Shown here piece after piece: positions 15,761-28,398 of a stretch of 64,000 nt of DNA. Every line of letters starts with the position of its first letter. Within the stretch, counting starts at the first letter, position 1. Source of the DNA: Hybos culiciformis (lineage: Eukaryota > Arthropoda > Insecta > Diptera > Hybotidae); assembly GCA_964007475.1 (NCBI GenBank), contig OZ023273.1:134575308-134639307 (forward strand). Direction: 5' to 3'. The notes under the pieces are model-generated. The model was not told where the DNA came from. It saw nothing but the letters and a program-made list of their open reading frames with translations, and did no database searches. Made by a program: the position numbers and the translations under genes.

Positions 15761-17154
15761 TTAATTATATATGATATTAGTAAACATTGTATTGCATTAT
15801 CAAATATTTTATCACAATATTACTCGAGTGATATATCCTTGTTATTGTATCTATATGTGATAAAATTGAACTTTCTTTTTCCAGCGAAATGTTCAACTCT
15901 ACTAATGCTGATACATCAGCATATCATTCAATTATATAATCGTAGGGAACTTTATGTAAGTGTATAAGATACAACTGGTTCGAAAACAAACAAATATTGA
16001 CTCTAACATCCGGGGTTCCTACATATGTTCTGTTAGCAGAGATATAAAATTGTTGAATAATATATTGTTAATGATTTTGGTCAAGATATATGTTGTACGC
16101 ATGCAGAATAACAGAACAAACATAGGGGAAAAAAAATTAAATGCAATTAGTTACAACAAGTTTATATTAATTTAAGAAAACTGTAAATTTTGTAACTTGT
16201 GTGTACATATTTCTTTTTTGTAAGAAAAATATTATATTCTTTAAGTATTTATTTGCCTTTTTTTTTTTTTTGAAATGTGAAAAGAATTTTGAACAAAAAA
16301 GTTTCTCTTTAGTTTTTTTTTTTCAAAATTTTCAAAGTTTCACACAAAAAAGGAAGTAATTTTTCTTCCCAACACTGATCTTAAGTAGTTTTTATATTTT
16401 TCATATACCTATATTTTTTTTTTTAAAGAAGTTTATACTTCAATTATTATTCTCTAAAAAAAAAAAAAAACCAAGAAAAAAAAAAAACAAAATAAAATTA
16501 AAGCCAACTCTAATAATTCTGAAGAAGTTGAATGTACTTTTCACATGGCTTGCATTTCATTTTACATTATTCATTTTTTGTTATTTTATTTTTATTTTGT
16601 TTTTTTTTTTTGTAATTTTTTGATAGATTGGTGCAGAGATATTTTTTATTTGGATAATATATAAAATTTCATACAAATAATATTACAATTATGTAGTATT
16701 ATCCACAGTTATATAAATTCAGTTAAGCCGGGAAATGTTGTGCATATATACATATGTATGTATTTTAAGAAAGTTATGTAATGAAATCATCGTAAAAAAT
16801 TATTTTAGATCAAGTCAGAGATTAAATTCTGAAAAATTATTAAAAAAAAAAAATTTTACTTTTAAGACCCGTTATTGATTTCTCATGATGTCAAGCTGTT
16901 AATTAAACAAAAAAAAATGTTTTTTAATAACTATAAAATTCAACGATTTTAACTTATGTACATACAGTCAAATTTATATAATGTTTTAAAAATATTCAAA
17001 TTTAAAAAAAAAAAAAAACTATGTCAATTCCAACTTCATGGCAATCAATCAAAATTTAAAAAAAGAAACAAAAACTCTTGTATCTAAATATATATTCTAT
17101 ACCTATACATAACTTTAAAAATTTTTCCGATTCCTCCAAAATGAAACATATTAT
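15761..17154. other. AT-rich DNA, no supported gene
   Basis: Two adjoining 69-71 codon frames (15758-15967 and 15960-16175) have unremarkable composition and no homology that I recognise. The remainder is homopolymer-rich AT sequence. Confidence 0.5.
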
Positions 17155-17455
17155 AGGTTAGTTTAGGTTGAGTAGGCAGAAAGTTCCTCAAAGAAGTTAT
17201 CTTAAATCTCGCATATTGGCCCACCCATTGCATTATTGTGCCCGGTGAGCCGACCAATAAAATTTTAAATCAATTTTTCGTGATACTGCGACAAATATGT
17301 AAAGTTATGTTTGAGAATATTGTACTATGGCAGCGGAATCAGGTTCAGAATTTACCTAAAAAAACCTTCATATCCTTAATAACGATGAAAGAGAGATGCT
17401 TCAGCTTTCGTTTTGCGATTAGAAGAGGTCAACGTGATAATGTTAAATAATTAGA
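17155..17455 (+). other. GC-richer open island, probably a decayed repeat
   Basis: The island starts with a TAGGTTAGTTTAGGTTGAG-type stretch, a motif often seen at the edges of dispersed insect repeats. It stays open on the plus strand from about 17178 to a TAA just after 17450, roughly 90 codons, including AYWPTHCIIVPGEPT and a basic C-terminus RRGQRDNVK. No initiating ATG sits at the start of the open frame. I do not recognise a domain. A transposable-element remnant is more likely than a host exon, but I cannot name the family. Confidence 0.25.
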
Positions 17456-17551
17456 TAATAAAGATAATTAATATATACAGGAGAAGACAAATATTTCAAT
17501 TTATTTCAGTTTCATCTGAATTGACAAAAAAAAAAAACACAAACACTTAGT

Positions 17552-17686
17552 TTTAGTGGACATATTGGTAAATTGATACAAATTCCAGTTCGAGGTGGAT
17601 ATTGTATCCAGAACCGAATACGCGATATGATAACGGCAATACCAGGCCAAGAAAATCGTTCAAATTCAATAACATTTCGTAACTAA
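17552..17686 (+). CDS. Possible terminal exon or transposon ORF fragment
   Basis: After an acceptor-like CACTTAG, 44 codons are open to a TAA, including GHIGKLIQIPV, GGYCIQNRIRD and IPGQENRSNS. Codon use is mixed and GC content is above the surroundings, unlike chance frames here, which are rich in K, N, I and F. It lies about 100 bp after the island at 17155-17455, so both may belong to one decayed element. The family is not recognised, and a chance frame cannot be excluded. Confidence 0.2.
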   Translation, partial: FSGHIGKLIQIPVRGGYCIQNRIRDMITAIPGQENRSNSITFRN

Positions 17687-17689
17687 ATA

Positions 17690-20600
17690 ATTTATTCTAG
17701 AAATCTCTAAAAATCACAAGTTTATTTGAGGATCACGGAAAGAATTTAGAATTTTAGAATTCAAATTAAATTATTTTTTCTGAAGCAACATTGTTCCTGT
17801 TTAGAAGCTTTCAGTTAGAAAATGGATTCTTAGGTATAAATAAGCCTTGTGAATAAAATATGGCTTGCAAATTAACTATTTTCTATATATTTTAAGTTGA
17901 AAAAAAAAAAAAAAAAAGATAAGTGGGATGTACTAAAAAATGGTTAAATGAGGAAAAATGACAAAAACAAATAATTATACAAAATAATCAAAAAGTAACA
18001 AAAATTATGTTTCGAAAAAAAAAATAAATAAAAAATAAAATTATGATGATTGGGTGAATTTTTTAATTGAATATATTCCAATATGTTGTAATCTGTAAAA
18101 TTTTGAAAACACACCTCCCAAATATTCCTCAAATGATCTACAAATATAATTAATTTTTATTCTACGTGTCTCAATAACAATTACAGAATGTAGAAAAAAT
18201 ATCAATGTGATATTATTTAATTTAAAAAAAATAAAAATAAATCATCATTAAACCGGAATATTTTTTTTTTTTAATATATAAGTTGTAATTATAAATTTTT
18301 ATAATAAAAAATTACTAGTCGGTAAATATTTTGAAAACAACATATAAAAGCCCATTTGTTTCTGTTGGATACTGGTTGAGCACAGATTCAAGTTTTGAAT
18401 ACGCTTGCCGTTATACTTCAATGAAGTCTGGTCCCAGAATTTCTTATAATATCAAAATACTTAAGCTTAATGTACACATACTGTACACATAATTTAACCA
18501 CACTTCCCTTTTTCTATGTTTTCATTTTCATTTTGTTTTAAATCTATTTATTTTAATTGCAACTCTACATCATTGTTTTTGACATTTTTACTGACATATC
18601 ATTGGCACTGTATACAGAAGGAAGAAATATAAATACTGAACGAAGTTAACATAATTTTTTATTAATTTTTCTTCCAAAGCAATTTTAACATGAGTTACAT
18701 AGTATATAGCTAAATATTTACATTTAAATTTTTAATATTCAACTTGAAATATTTAAGTCTTTCTATTTGGAAAATATAATTTTGTCCACTTTAAGAGGCC
18801 TACATTTTTTATTATAGTAAATATTTCAAAACCGTAAGCTGTTAATTGGCTCTCTGTTACTTCATAAAAATTTAAAAGCTCCTATTTATGTCGCCTTAAT
18901 GATGAGAAAAATCACGACGGTAATAAAATTTGACAAAATTGATAGTGTTGTATTTTTACGTTTTTCTATTGATTTATGTTAAACAAATATTCAAATAAAA
19001 ATGTTTTCATTAAGTGCATACGTTGTGAGAAAACATTTTTCAAAATAAATTGGAAAACTAATTTTGTGGTTTTAATAACATGAAGCATTAAATTTTTGAG
19101 GTGATTGTTTAAAGTATATAAAATAAAGTTAAATACATTCACTATTGTATACCTAAGTTTTGACGAGTAAGGAAAATATCAAAAACGTAATGTTAGGCTT
19201 TCAGTCATCGAACACAATTATTATTTTATTTATTTTATTGCGAGTGGCATAAATTAAGGCAACAAAATTGCTTTTGTATAAGAAACATATCTCATTCATA
19301 GTTAAGCTTAATATACGACTTAACTCTTTCCGTTCTTGCAACTTGTTAATAATTCATTCGGCGTTAGCAACACAATTATCCTTAAATTTCATTTAACAAC
19401 GGACTTAGAGTTTTATATGCATGAATCTGCTTTAAGGACGATGTTAGTATTTATTCTTTTCCTTATTTACAAAAACAAAAATTTAATTTTTGGAACATAT
19501 AATTTTTGCCATAAAAACACTAACATAATCCTTCTGTTTTTATAATGTTATATTCTTTTACAAACATATAAGCTAAGAAAATAAATTGGATTTGAAATTT
19601 TTCTGTAACAGTCATAAAATTTTATAATATTAGACATTAATTAATTTCGAACATTTTGGATTGCTACTCAATATAAATTAGGAATCATGTTAAAAGAAGA
19701 AATAAAATTTAACTACACCTTTTATAATAATTTTTGCTGTGTGTTTTGTTTTGACATAAAACATTATAAAATACGAATTATGTACAAAAGTATATACCGT
19801 ATAAGTATATATGTTATCGTATAAGTATATATGTTAAATAAAACAAACATACTCGTCGGTATTAAGATGAAATTAACCAAGTTTTCAAAGAAAGTTAGTT
19901 TTAAGAAAAACATTAAATTTAAAATATTTTATTATACATTAAGAGAAGTTGCGGACAATAAGCATAATAAGTACAATTTCAAATATCGAAAAACCTACAG
20001 TTTTCTTCACATTCATATTTTGTACATTTAAAAAGAATTCTTAATACAACTATACTTGTATTGTGCCATTGAAAAGCAATTCAATGTAGATGATAGATGA
20101 TAGCTTTTTAATTCATGTGGCTGAAATGAGTATCATAAAATCTCATAGGAATGTCAAAAAAAAAAACAGAGCACAGAAACCTTCAAAATATTTTATCTTT
20201 CTTGGTGATAGTGATTGCGAGTTGCAGGCTCAAATGAAAAACATATAAATGAATAAAACTGTAGACCTTTTTTTGTTTCATCAAACAGATTATTTTGACG
20301 GAATTTTTCTCCCGTATATGTTGGTATACGCATAATGTGTATTTTAAGTAAAAATAATAGTTTTTTTTCACTAGTTTAATTAAGTTTTCTACAAGAATTA
20401 GTAAGTGGGACGACGATGACAAAAAACGAAAATGTTAGCTTGTTTAATTTTATCAAAAAACTGACGATAACAGTCATTTGATATGCACATCAGATGAATA
20501 TCTACTTCATTAAGATAATTTTGTTTTTGCTTTTTTTTAGCATTTTTTTTATTTCAAATTTATAAGTGTGAAAAAAAAATATTTCTGCAAGTGATCGGAC

Positions 20601-21522
20601 AAAAAAATTTAAATTAATTAATGCTAAAAATTTGACAGTTTGATTTATAAAAATATACCTTTGAAAGTCTAGTCAGTCTGTTCCAACTCATTATAAAATA
20701 ACTAATAGCATAGGGCTATATACTTTTGATCCCAAAAGTTTGTGTATCATCGCTAGAACATTGAGTTGAAAATTAATACCAAGCCGCGACTTAATAACAT
20801 TATATTAATAATATTTGTGGTATTTCTTTTAAGCTGAATTTTTGATGACAATTTTCAAATTTCTTAAATCCGAAAACATTTAAATTTGTACAAAAATGAT
20901 AGAATCTAAAATTCAAACGAACCTCCTGCCAGATACTTTTTTTTTAATATATGTACTTAAAACATGCACACTAATTTTTCAAAAAATTTTTTCTGTATAG
21001 AATATTTTTTTGGTGATTCTCATTTTAAAAAGCAACCATTGTGTAGGCGAAAATAAATATTTCAGGCGTTTTGTTGTGGACGCAGACGATACGATGCGAA
21101 TACGAGAATTTTAATACATGTACATGTAAAAAAATTGTCTCCTAAGATATATAAATTTATTGCATTCATAATATAAAATTTTCAATATTATTTAAGTTTT
21201 TAATTTTTGGTTGGTGAAAACGTGGTACATGAAACTTGAAACTAACATATAGCAAAATATAAATGAAATCATTAATTTTGTAACCTCTAGCTAAATTAAA
21301 AATATCGGCATGAAATATTGATTAGTTCAGCTTTTTAATTGAAAATAATCAATTTGTGAAATATAAAATTGTTCAAAGTAATAATTTAAATATAGGCACA
21401 TACATTTATTCATATAGTATGTATTCATATAGTATGTATCTATATTTATATATTTTTATAAGTACATATACATTTGTGAATAACTCAGATATCTATTTCT
21501 GCATATTATAGTATAATTTCAG
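17690..21522. other. AT-rich DNA with a minor tandem repeat
   Basis: No supported gene. A 20-bp unit containing GTATAAGTATATATGTTA is duplicated in tandem at about 19798-19835. A TATAAAAG box at 18343-18350 is followed by GC-richer sequence to about 18445, but no convincing reading frame follows it. The frames at 19336-19545, 19831-20031 and 20183-20422 (minus) look like chance. Confidence 0.5.
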
Positions 21523-21665
21523 AAAAACAATCTTTTGTCGGTGAAGTTGCTTGCCAAAGTAGCTTCTTAGATGTGTTCGAAGGATCTAAAAACGAAAATT
21601 TTGAAACTCGGCAAATCTATCGTCACGTTAGTTTCAAGTTTAAGATTACCAAAGATTTTCAATAG
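21523..21665 (+). CDS. Possible terminal coding exon
   Basis: An acceptor (GTATAATTTCAG) is followed, in the phase that skips two bases, by 46 open codons ending in TAG. The residues include FVGEVACQSSFLDVFEG, ETRQIYRHVSF and the end KITKDFQ. GC content is about a third, well above the flanks, and the amino-acid mix is like a normal soluble protein. No ATG is present, so it would be a 3'-terminal exon of a gene with upstream exons I could not find. The family is not recognised. It remains a hypothesis because 45-codon frames arise by chance in this window. Confidence 0.3.
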
Positions 21666-24600
21666 AAGTTTTTTTTAGAATAGTTTTCTTTTATTGTAAT
21701 TTTTATAGATTTTGAATATTTTCATTACATCTTTTTTTTAATAATTTAAGATTTTTTAAATTTTGTTTGATATGTGAAAATCTGTTCCGATCGAATTTGT
21801 CTACTCTGATCTCAACAGTGATTTAGAGAATGAACTAGCCAGACAAACTTCATAGAAAAGATTATTTTTCACACCTATCAATCCAATACTTTGTTTTATA
21901 TCTATTGCCGATTTTTAAACTTATTCATTAAAAATAATAATAATAACTATTTTTATTTTTCCTATAAATACATTTTTTTTTTTTGAATATTTGCACATTT
22001 TATTCTATATTTTATTATATATTTATATATATTTTTATATATACAAAGCAGAAAAAATGATAATTTTATGAGTTTTTAAAATCAATGAAAAATCAATTAC
22101 CTATATATTTTCTAAAGATGAATTTCTGGCAATAAAAAAGATAATAATTGCCGATTCTTTGCAGAAATATAAAGATATAATTTATTTATAACCTTACCTA
22201 AATAATTCTCTTTTTAAAATTTAATATATTTTTTTTTATTATAATTTCAAATAATAATAATTATAAGTTGATATTTATCTAAGCCATTTTCTATATATAT
22301 AATTTTAAACAATATAAAAGTACAGAAATTGTGCCTCATTTTTTCACAATATCACAAATATAGAAAATAATATAAAAAAATATTAAATATTTAATTTTGT
22401 TCTTATTTTTACTAAAACAGAATTTTATTCCATCAAGTCAAGGTTTTTAAAGTATAATTTTTATTTAAATTACATTTCATTTCTCTCTCTTAGTAACATA
22501 CATTTATGTTTATCCGTATGTACATGTACATAAATTAAGTACATAATTATAAATTAAAAAAAAAATTCTAATCATTATATACCTAAACTTGTTTAAAAAA
22601 TACATATTTTTTTTCTTTAATTGACCTTGAATAACTTATATAGATTTTTAAGATACCTAATGTATAAAGCTTAGTTTAAAAATCTTTTACTAAGCTCAGC
22701 TATATATATATATGTATATATATATATGTATTATGATTTGGTCAGAATATAACGTGATTAATAAATTAAATATAATTTAAGAAATTTCATTCAATTTAAT
22801 TAATATCACATATGTAGATATATACTTTATTCTATTATTAGATGAAAAATTTTAAATTCTAATCGCAATAAATTTGTTTCAGATGTAGGTATCCCGGATA
22901 TTTGAATAATACATTAAATTTATAATATTAAGATTTATTTAATTTTCTTATAGATTTGTAACTAATAAAATCATGACATAGAAAAATTGTTAAGTATCAA
23001 TATTGACAAGATAGTTAAATTGTCATTAATTATGTACATTTATGTTTATATCCTACATTTATGTTGTGAATGAATAAAACTATTTATCGATTATTTTATT
23101 TGACAGTACAAATAATAATAATGCCAGAATTTTTTTTTGCACTTAATCAATAAAAATATCATGTTTGCATTGTAATCACAAACCGTTTAAATTTGTTGAT
23201 TTAAATTATGTACGCAAAACACTAAATCTTTATTTTAGCTTTTCATTATGTATACCATTGTACCAGTTTATTGAGCATATGGAAAAATATATACAAAAAT
23301 AATGGCAAAAAGAAAAATATTTTTTATTTTCAAAACTCTCTTTTCAAAAAAAAAAAAGAAATGTTAAATTTAACACTGTGCAACATAATTTTGAATTAAA
23401 ATTTTTTTTTCACGTATCATAGGTCAGACTACACAGATATACAACTACTACATAAATTACATATAAATGTCAATCACAACTTTTTTCTTATGAGAATAGT
23501 TGTCTTTTTTAGTGATTCTTGCATCTCCAGACTGAGAGTGTCCATCAGATTCTCATCAGATTCTCAATTCTCAAATTTTGTATTTATTGGTGTAAGAAAT
23601 AATAATGATTGTTTGCTTCAAAGATGAAATAATTTAATCTAATTGAACAGAACGTAAGATGGATTATAAACCTTGGCTTCCAGTAATTTATTTAGGTTTC
23701 ATATATTAAAATGCAGTTAATCACTTATTAATAAATCAAACCAATTCCAATAAATGCTTGATAAAGTTTCTTTTTTGTTCTGTTTTATCGATGATTTAAC
23801 AAACGAAGCATTACCTTTCTATTCTATTCTTATAAAACATAAATTTTTATACGAATTTAGTTGAGTTAAATAAAAGTTAAGAAAAATAAAGGATTTTTTG
23901 ATTCCGGTTTTTTTGTTTTTTTTTTTTTGTATTTTTATATTATCTGCTCTGTTTTAAATCGAACAACCTACCTACATGTTAATTTAACATGCCAAAAGGT
24001 TGACACAATTGTGCGTTGTTTCTAAAAATTGTAGCGTTTTGTTTCAAAAAAAAAAAATAATAATAATAATAAATTGTAAATAAAATTTATATATATTTTA
24101 AGAAGATAAGAAAAAGATAATACTAAACTGAAATTATGTTGAAATAATTGGAGGATTGTCGATAAAAAACCTACAGAGAATAAAAAAAAAAAAATAAACT
24201 GAAAAATAAAAAAATAAATTATTAAGAATGCTTGGCTAAACAAGAAATAGAGTTGTAATATAAATTAATATTGAACATGATTTTAATGGAGGCTGTTAAA
24301 CATCTATCTAGAATTATCTTTTTATTTTATTTTTTAATTTTTTTTTCTGTTTTCAAGAAGTTTATTAAATAAGACAAATAATTACTAGTTTACGATTATT
24401 TTATAATATTTATGATAATAATTTTTTAATATTTCAATAAACATAAAAAAAAAATAATAATAATAAAGTAAGACATAGTGGAGATAGTATATGGATAAGG
24501 ATAAAATACTATGTGCTGCTGCTGTTATAACAATAACTCAATAATTTTTTTTTGTATTAAATAAATGTATTTAAACATCAAATTAATGAACAAAAAAAAA

Positions 24601-27144
24601 ACTATTTATGTAAATTATTGTTAAACTGATTTTTCTCTTTTGTTTTTTATACCATGAGAAAATTTTTACGGCGATATTAAGAGCAAACAATGATAGTTAT
24701 GGTCAATAATTAAAGGGTTTAAGTTTTCACTAGTTCTAAAAGAGTAAATTTCAAGTTAGGTCTATAATAAATAAATAAAAAAAAGATTTAAAAGTTATTT
24801 TTGTTTCAAGTAAGGTTTTTGATGTATTATAAATATTTAATTTTTTATTTTTGTAATATGTTATAAATAACTGAAACAAAAATTCATAAGATTTTTATTT
24901 TGTTTTTGTCTTAAAAATAAAGAAAAATGGAGAAATACCTTGATTGTCCTATGAAAAAATATTTTTGATCTTTAAAATTTTATTGAAACCACATTCTACA
25001 TTACGTTCTAATAAAAGTCTTAAAAAAATTTTTAAATTTATTATTAATTTTTTTTCTCGTAAAATTAACTTTGTGATAAATATTCTGATCATGTAAATAA
25101 TTTATTACACAATTTTTTTTTATTATAACTACATAGTTGACATTTACATATTTATTTAATGACTCAAAATTTCATAATGTTTGGAATCATAATATATGCA
25201 GTGAAGCAATGAAAATTTTTACTACATTCACTTTGAAATTCAAATCTACAAATTTTAATATTTTACCAGACATTTATTGAATACAAAAATTTGACATGAG
25301 AAGTGTGCACGATTTGATGTTTTTATAGCCCAGATAAAAAAAGGAAAGGAAAAATAATTTCTTATACAAACTATACTTGTTTTGCACAGTAATAGTGTTC
25401 TAGGTACTAAAAAAAAAAAAAAAACTTAAAACCGGTTTAGGAAAAAAAATGAAAAATTTATCATTTTAAACAAAATTTTATAATTTTCATTTTTCATGAT
25501 TAACTAAACTTAATTCTTATACGGCACAATCAGTACAAAATTTATTTGGTAGATAGTGAATTCAGGATTTATGTTATGTCATAAGGGTTCCTGTTATAAT
25601 CCGGTTAATCTAGTGCCAAAACATATGACATAAAATCAGTGTAAAATTTTCAAAATTTCATTGTAACTTCATTATCGTTGTAAATTTTGATTGATCAACC
25701 AAACATTGTGAATTAGTTGGAAAATGTAAATGTAACTTTTGACTATTATCTTTAAATATTTTATTTGGAATAATTATCTAAAAATTTATTATATTAAACA
25801 AAAATACCTCACATGCATATATTAAAGCAATGAAGTACGATTTCTGAAGCATTGAAGAATTTTTTGCCTTTTTTTTCATTTAGCTTTTTTTCATATTAAA
25901 TATATTCAAGTTTATTAATAGTCGAAAATAAGAACTTAACCATTGTAATTTTATATATTATTTTATATTTTAAGTATACATACATACATATTATTTTTTT
26001 GCTTAACGAAAGTATTTGTGTAATATTGGCTTAATATAAAATAAAATAAAAAAAAAAAACAAAAATAAAAACCATCAGCCCAGAAGTTTTAAATTTCAGA
26101 GATTTATTCTGCTGATTCTTACAATATTATTCGTATATAATATTTTATATAGTTATATGAGTTATAAAAGAATATAGGTATATTCTTTTTCAAATCTCTT
26201 GTGTGTAGTCACTACTGTCTATGCTTGGACATAATTTTTTCAAGTTGTAATGAATCGTCAATAAAAATTCATTAATGGTCGATGACTTTTAATTTCATTA
26301 GTAATTTACTTGAAAGAATTTAATGAAAAAAAAAATTGTTTTTTTTTTTTTCATTTCATTTTATTGGTAATACATCATCACCATCAATATTTAAAATATT
26401 TTCTTCTTTTTTATTTTGATTTAATTTAATTTAACACTTTTTTAGAAAATTTTAAACTGAGAAAAATTTAATTATAAAAAGAAAAAATTATATTTTTTTT
26501 ATTTCATATCAACTTTTTTTTTAGTTCATATAGGTCGTCTTAGGTGGGCTGGGTTAAGTTAATTGATTTTATTTGGAAAAATTATAATTCTTCCAAAAAG
26601 CTTTGGTTTTTTTTCTTGTGTATTTAATATTAATTTGAAAATTCTACAGTTTGAAAGATTCTTGAATAATGATAATACTTTAGATAAATAAAAAATATAA
26701 TATTTCAATTTCTCTTAAAAGTCAATATTTAATTGACAGTTTTAGTAATAATTATTTTATTTTTAACACAAATTTTACTTACTAAAATATTGAATTCTTA
26801 ACAAATTCTGTAGAGTGTTGAGGGCATTACGCCCTAGAAACTTAAAGTTAAATTCTTAGAGATCCATGAATCTGATTACTTATAAATTGTAGTTTCATAT
26901 TCTGACACTTGACGTTCTTCTGAGAGACCAAATAGAAATTCTATATTATACATTATAATGATATTGTTCTAGGACTCTTAGATTTCTGACAGACTGTTAA
27001 TATTTGTTCTTTAATATGAATTACACAACAGAATCCAAGCAGCAGCGGTAACATAAAAAAGTAGAAATTAAAGTTATCTGTATAAAAAAAAATTTAAAAA
27101 GCATTTTTAATTAGAGCATTTTAGACCGATTGAATAAAAATATT
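21666..27144. other. AT-rich DNA, no supported gene
   Basis: AT-rich sequence with TA microsatellites (for example about 22700-22735), poly-T tracts, and a short direct repeat of CATCAGATTCT near 23545-23570. The minus-strand frame at 24022-24243 is low-complexity F/L/I sequence opposite A-rich DNA. Confidence 0.6.
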
Positions 27145-27648
27145 TAATGCGTTTGGGATCGTTATGTTGTATTTAGTGCTATAGAATTTAGATCACAAAA
27201 TGGAGGATTATATGCGTCAATACACATGCAATCATTTAGATGCATCTGCGTAAATAATGAAAAAATTTAGATGCATCAGCGTAAATAATGAAATCATTTA
27301 GATGTTTCGTATTGAATATTACGTAATACCTAACAAACATAATATCTCTCACAATATTTCAATACAGCCAAATACAAAAAAAAAAAAATGAGAAAAAATG
27401 AGAAGAAAAAATATTCTCTCTTTGCAACTACCTCTCCTCTACGCATTAAAACAGTATATTGGATATGTAAACAAAATTTGTTATACAACTCGTTCTGTAT
27501 TTACACAAAAATACATTGACACTTGTCAATTTATATCACTCGACCTTCGGTCTCGTGATATAAGTATTGACTCGTGTCAATGTATTTTTGTGTATACAGA
27601 ACTCTTAATTAATAACAAATTTAGTTTACATATACAATAATCTACTAT
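27145..27648. repeat. Tandem duplication, unit 1 (empty-site copy)
   Basis: A unit of about 504 bp beginning TAATGCGTTTGGGATC. It contains two copies of a roughly 30-bp subrepeat (core TTTAGATGCATCTGCGTAAA, 27236-27300), the uninterrupted site ACGTAATACCTAAC (about 27320-27335), a poly-A/ATGAGA tract and a long hairpin. It is followed head-to-tail by unit 2 with very high identity. The 80-codon frame at 27398-27640 runs through the hairpin and is probably not a gene. It recurs in unit 2 with one residue changed, as expected of recent duplication. Confidence 0.85.
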
Positions 27649-27656
27649 TAATGCGT
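27441..27656. repeat. Foldback hairpin of about 216 bp in unit 1
   Basis: The left arm starts ACGCATTAA and the right arm ends TTAATGCGT. The arms are near-complementary for about 100 bp with small indels. The inner part is almost perfect: TACACAAAAATACATTGACA on the left matches TGTCAATGTATTTTTGTGTA on the right, then TATATCAC/GTGATATA, with the apex CGACCTTCGGTCTCG. This is the form of a foldback MITE; the RNA would be a long hairpin. No transposase is present. Confidence 0.75.
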
Positions 27657-28398
27657 TGGGGATCATTATGTTGTATTTAGTGCTATAGAATTTAGATCAC
27701 TAAATGGAGTATTATATGCAATCATTTGGATGCATCTGCGTAAATAATGAAAAAATTTAGATGCATCTGCGTAAATAATGAAAAAATTTAGATGCATCAG
27801 CGTAAATAATGAAATCATTTAGATGTTTCGTATTGAATATTACGTAATACCATAGATTAAGAATACACCAAGATGGGAAGTTTCATACAACATTTTTTCA
27901 GTCTTTTTTGGTATTTTATTGTGAAGGTGTTAGTAAAACTAAATAAAATTCTTTTCATACATTGATAATTATCACGTATTTTATTTTGTTTTACTAACAC
28001 ATTGACTTAAAAATACCAAAAATAATGTTGTATGAAGCTTCCCATCTTGGTGTATTCTTAATCTATGGTAATACCTAAACAAACATAATATCTCTCACAA
28101 TATTTCAATACTGCCAAATACAAAAAAAAAAAAAATGAGAAAAAATGAGAAGAAAAAATATTCTCTCTTTGCAACTACCTCTCCCCTACGCATTAAAACA
28201 GTATATTGGATATGTAAACAAAATTTGTTATACAACTCGTTCTGTATTTACACAAAAATACATTGACACTTGTCAATTTATATCACTCGACCTTCGGTCT
28301 CGTGATATAAGTATTGACTCGTGTCAATGTATTTTTGTGTATACAGAACTCTTAATTAATAACAAATTTAGTTTACATATTCAATAATCTACTATTAT
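27649..28398. repeat. Tandem duplication, unit 2 (carries an insertion)
   Basis: Second head-to-tail copy of the unit at 27145. It differs by a short deletion near the start, by three instead of two copies of the roughly 30-bp GCATCTGCGTAAATAATG subrepeat (27728-27825), and by a TIR element inserted at 27851-28067. Its own hairpin spans about 28188-28398. The frame at 28145-28387 is the hairpin shadow described for unit 1. Confidence 0.85.
27851..28067. mobile_element. Palindromic TIR element (MITE) inserted in unit 2
   Basis: The termini CATAGATTAAGAATACACCA and its exact reverse complement bound a 217-bp foldback element with no coding capacity. Inner segments GTTAGTAAAAC and GTTTTACTAAC also pair. 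GTAATAC is repeated on both sides (27844-27850 and 28068-28074). Unit 1 carries the unoccupied sequence ACGTAATACCTAAC, so the insertion is proven by comparison inside the window. Because the termini continue the palindrome, the target-site duplication can be read as 3 (AAT), 5 (TAATA) or 7 (GTAATAC) bp. The superfamily is therefore undecided. Confidence 0.9.

Noticed and set aside
27220..27310. CRISPR-like array from the 30-bp GCATCTGCGTAAATAATG repeats
   Set aside because: Only two to three direct tandem copies without unique spacers, in a eukaryotic context; simple tandem duplication explains it.
27398..27640. 80-codon open frame repeated at 28145-28387
   Set aside because: It runs through both arms of a foldback hairpin, has no domain, and its conservation is explained by the DNA duplication.
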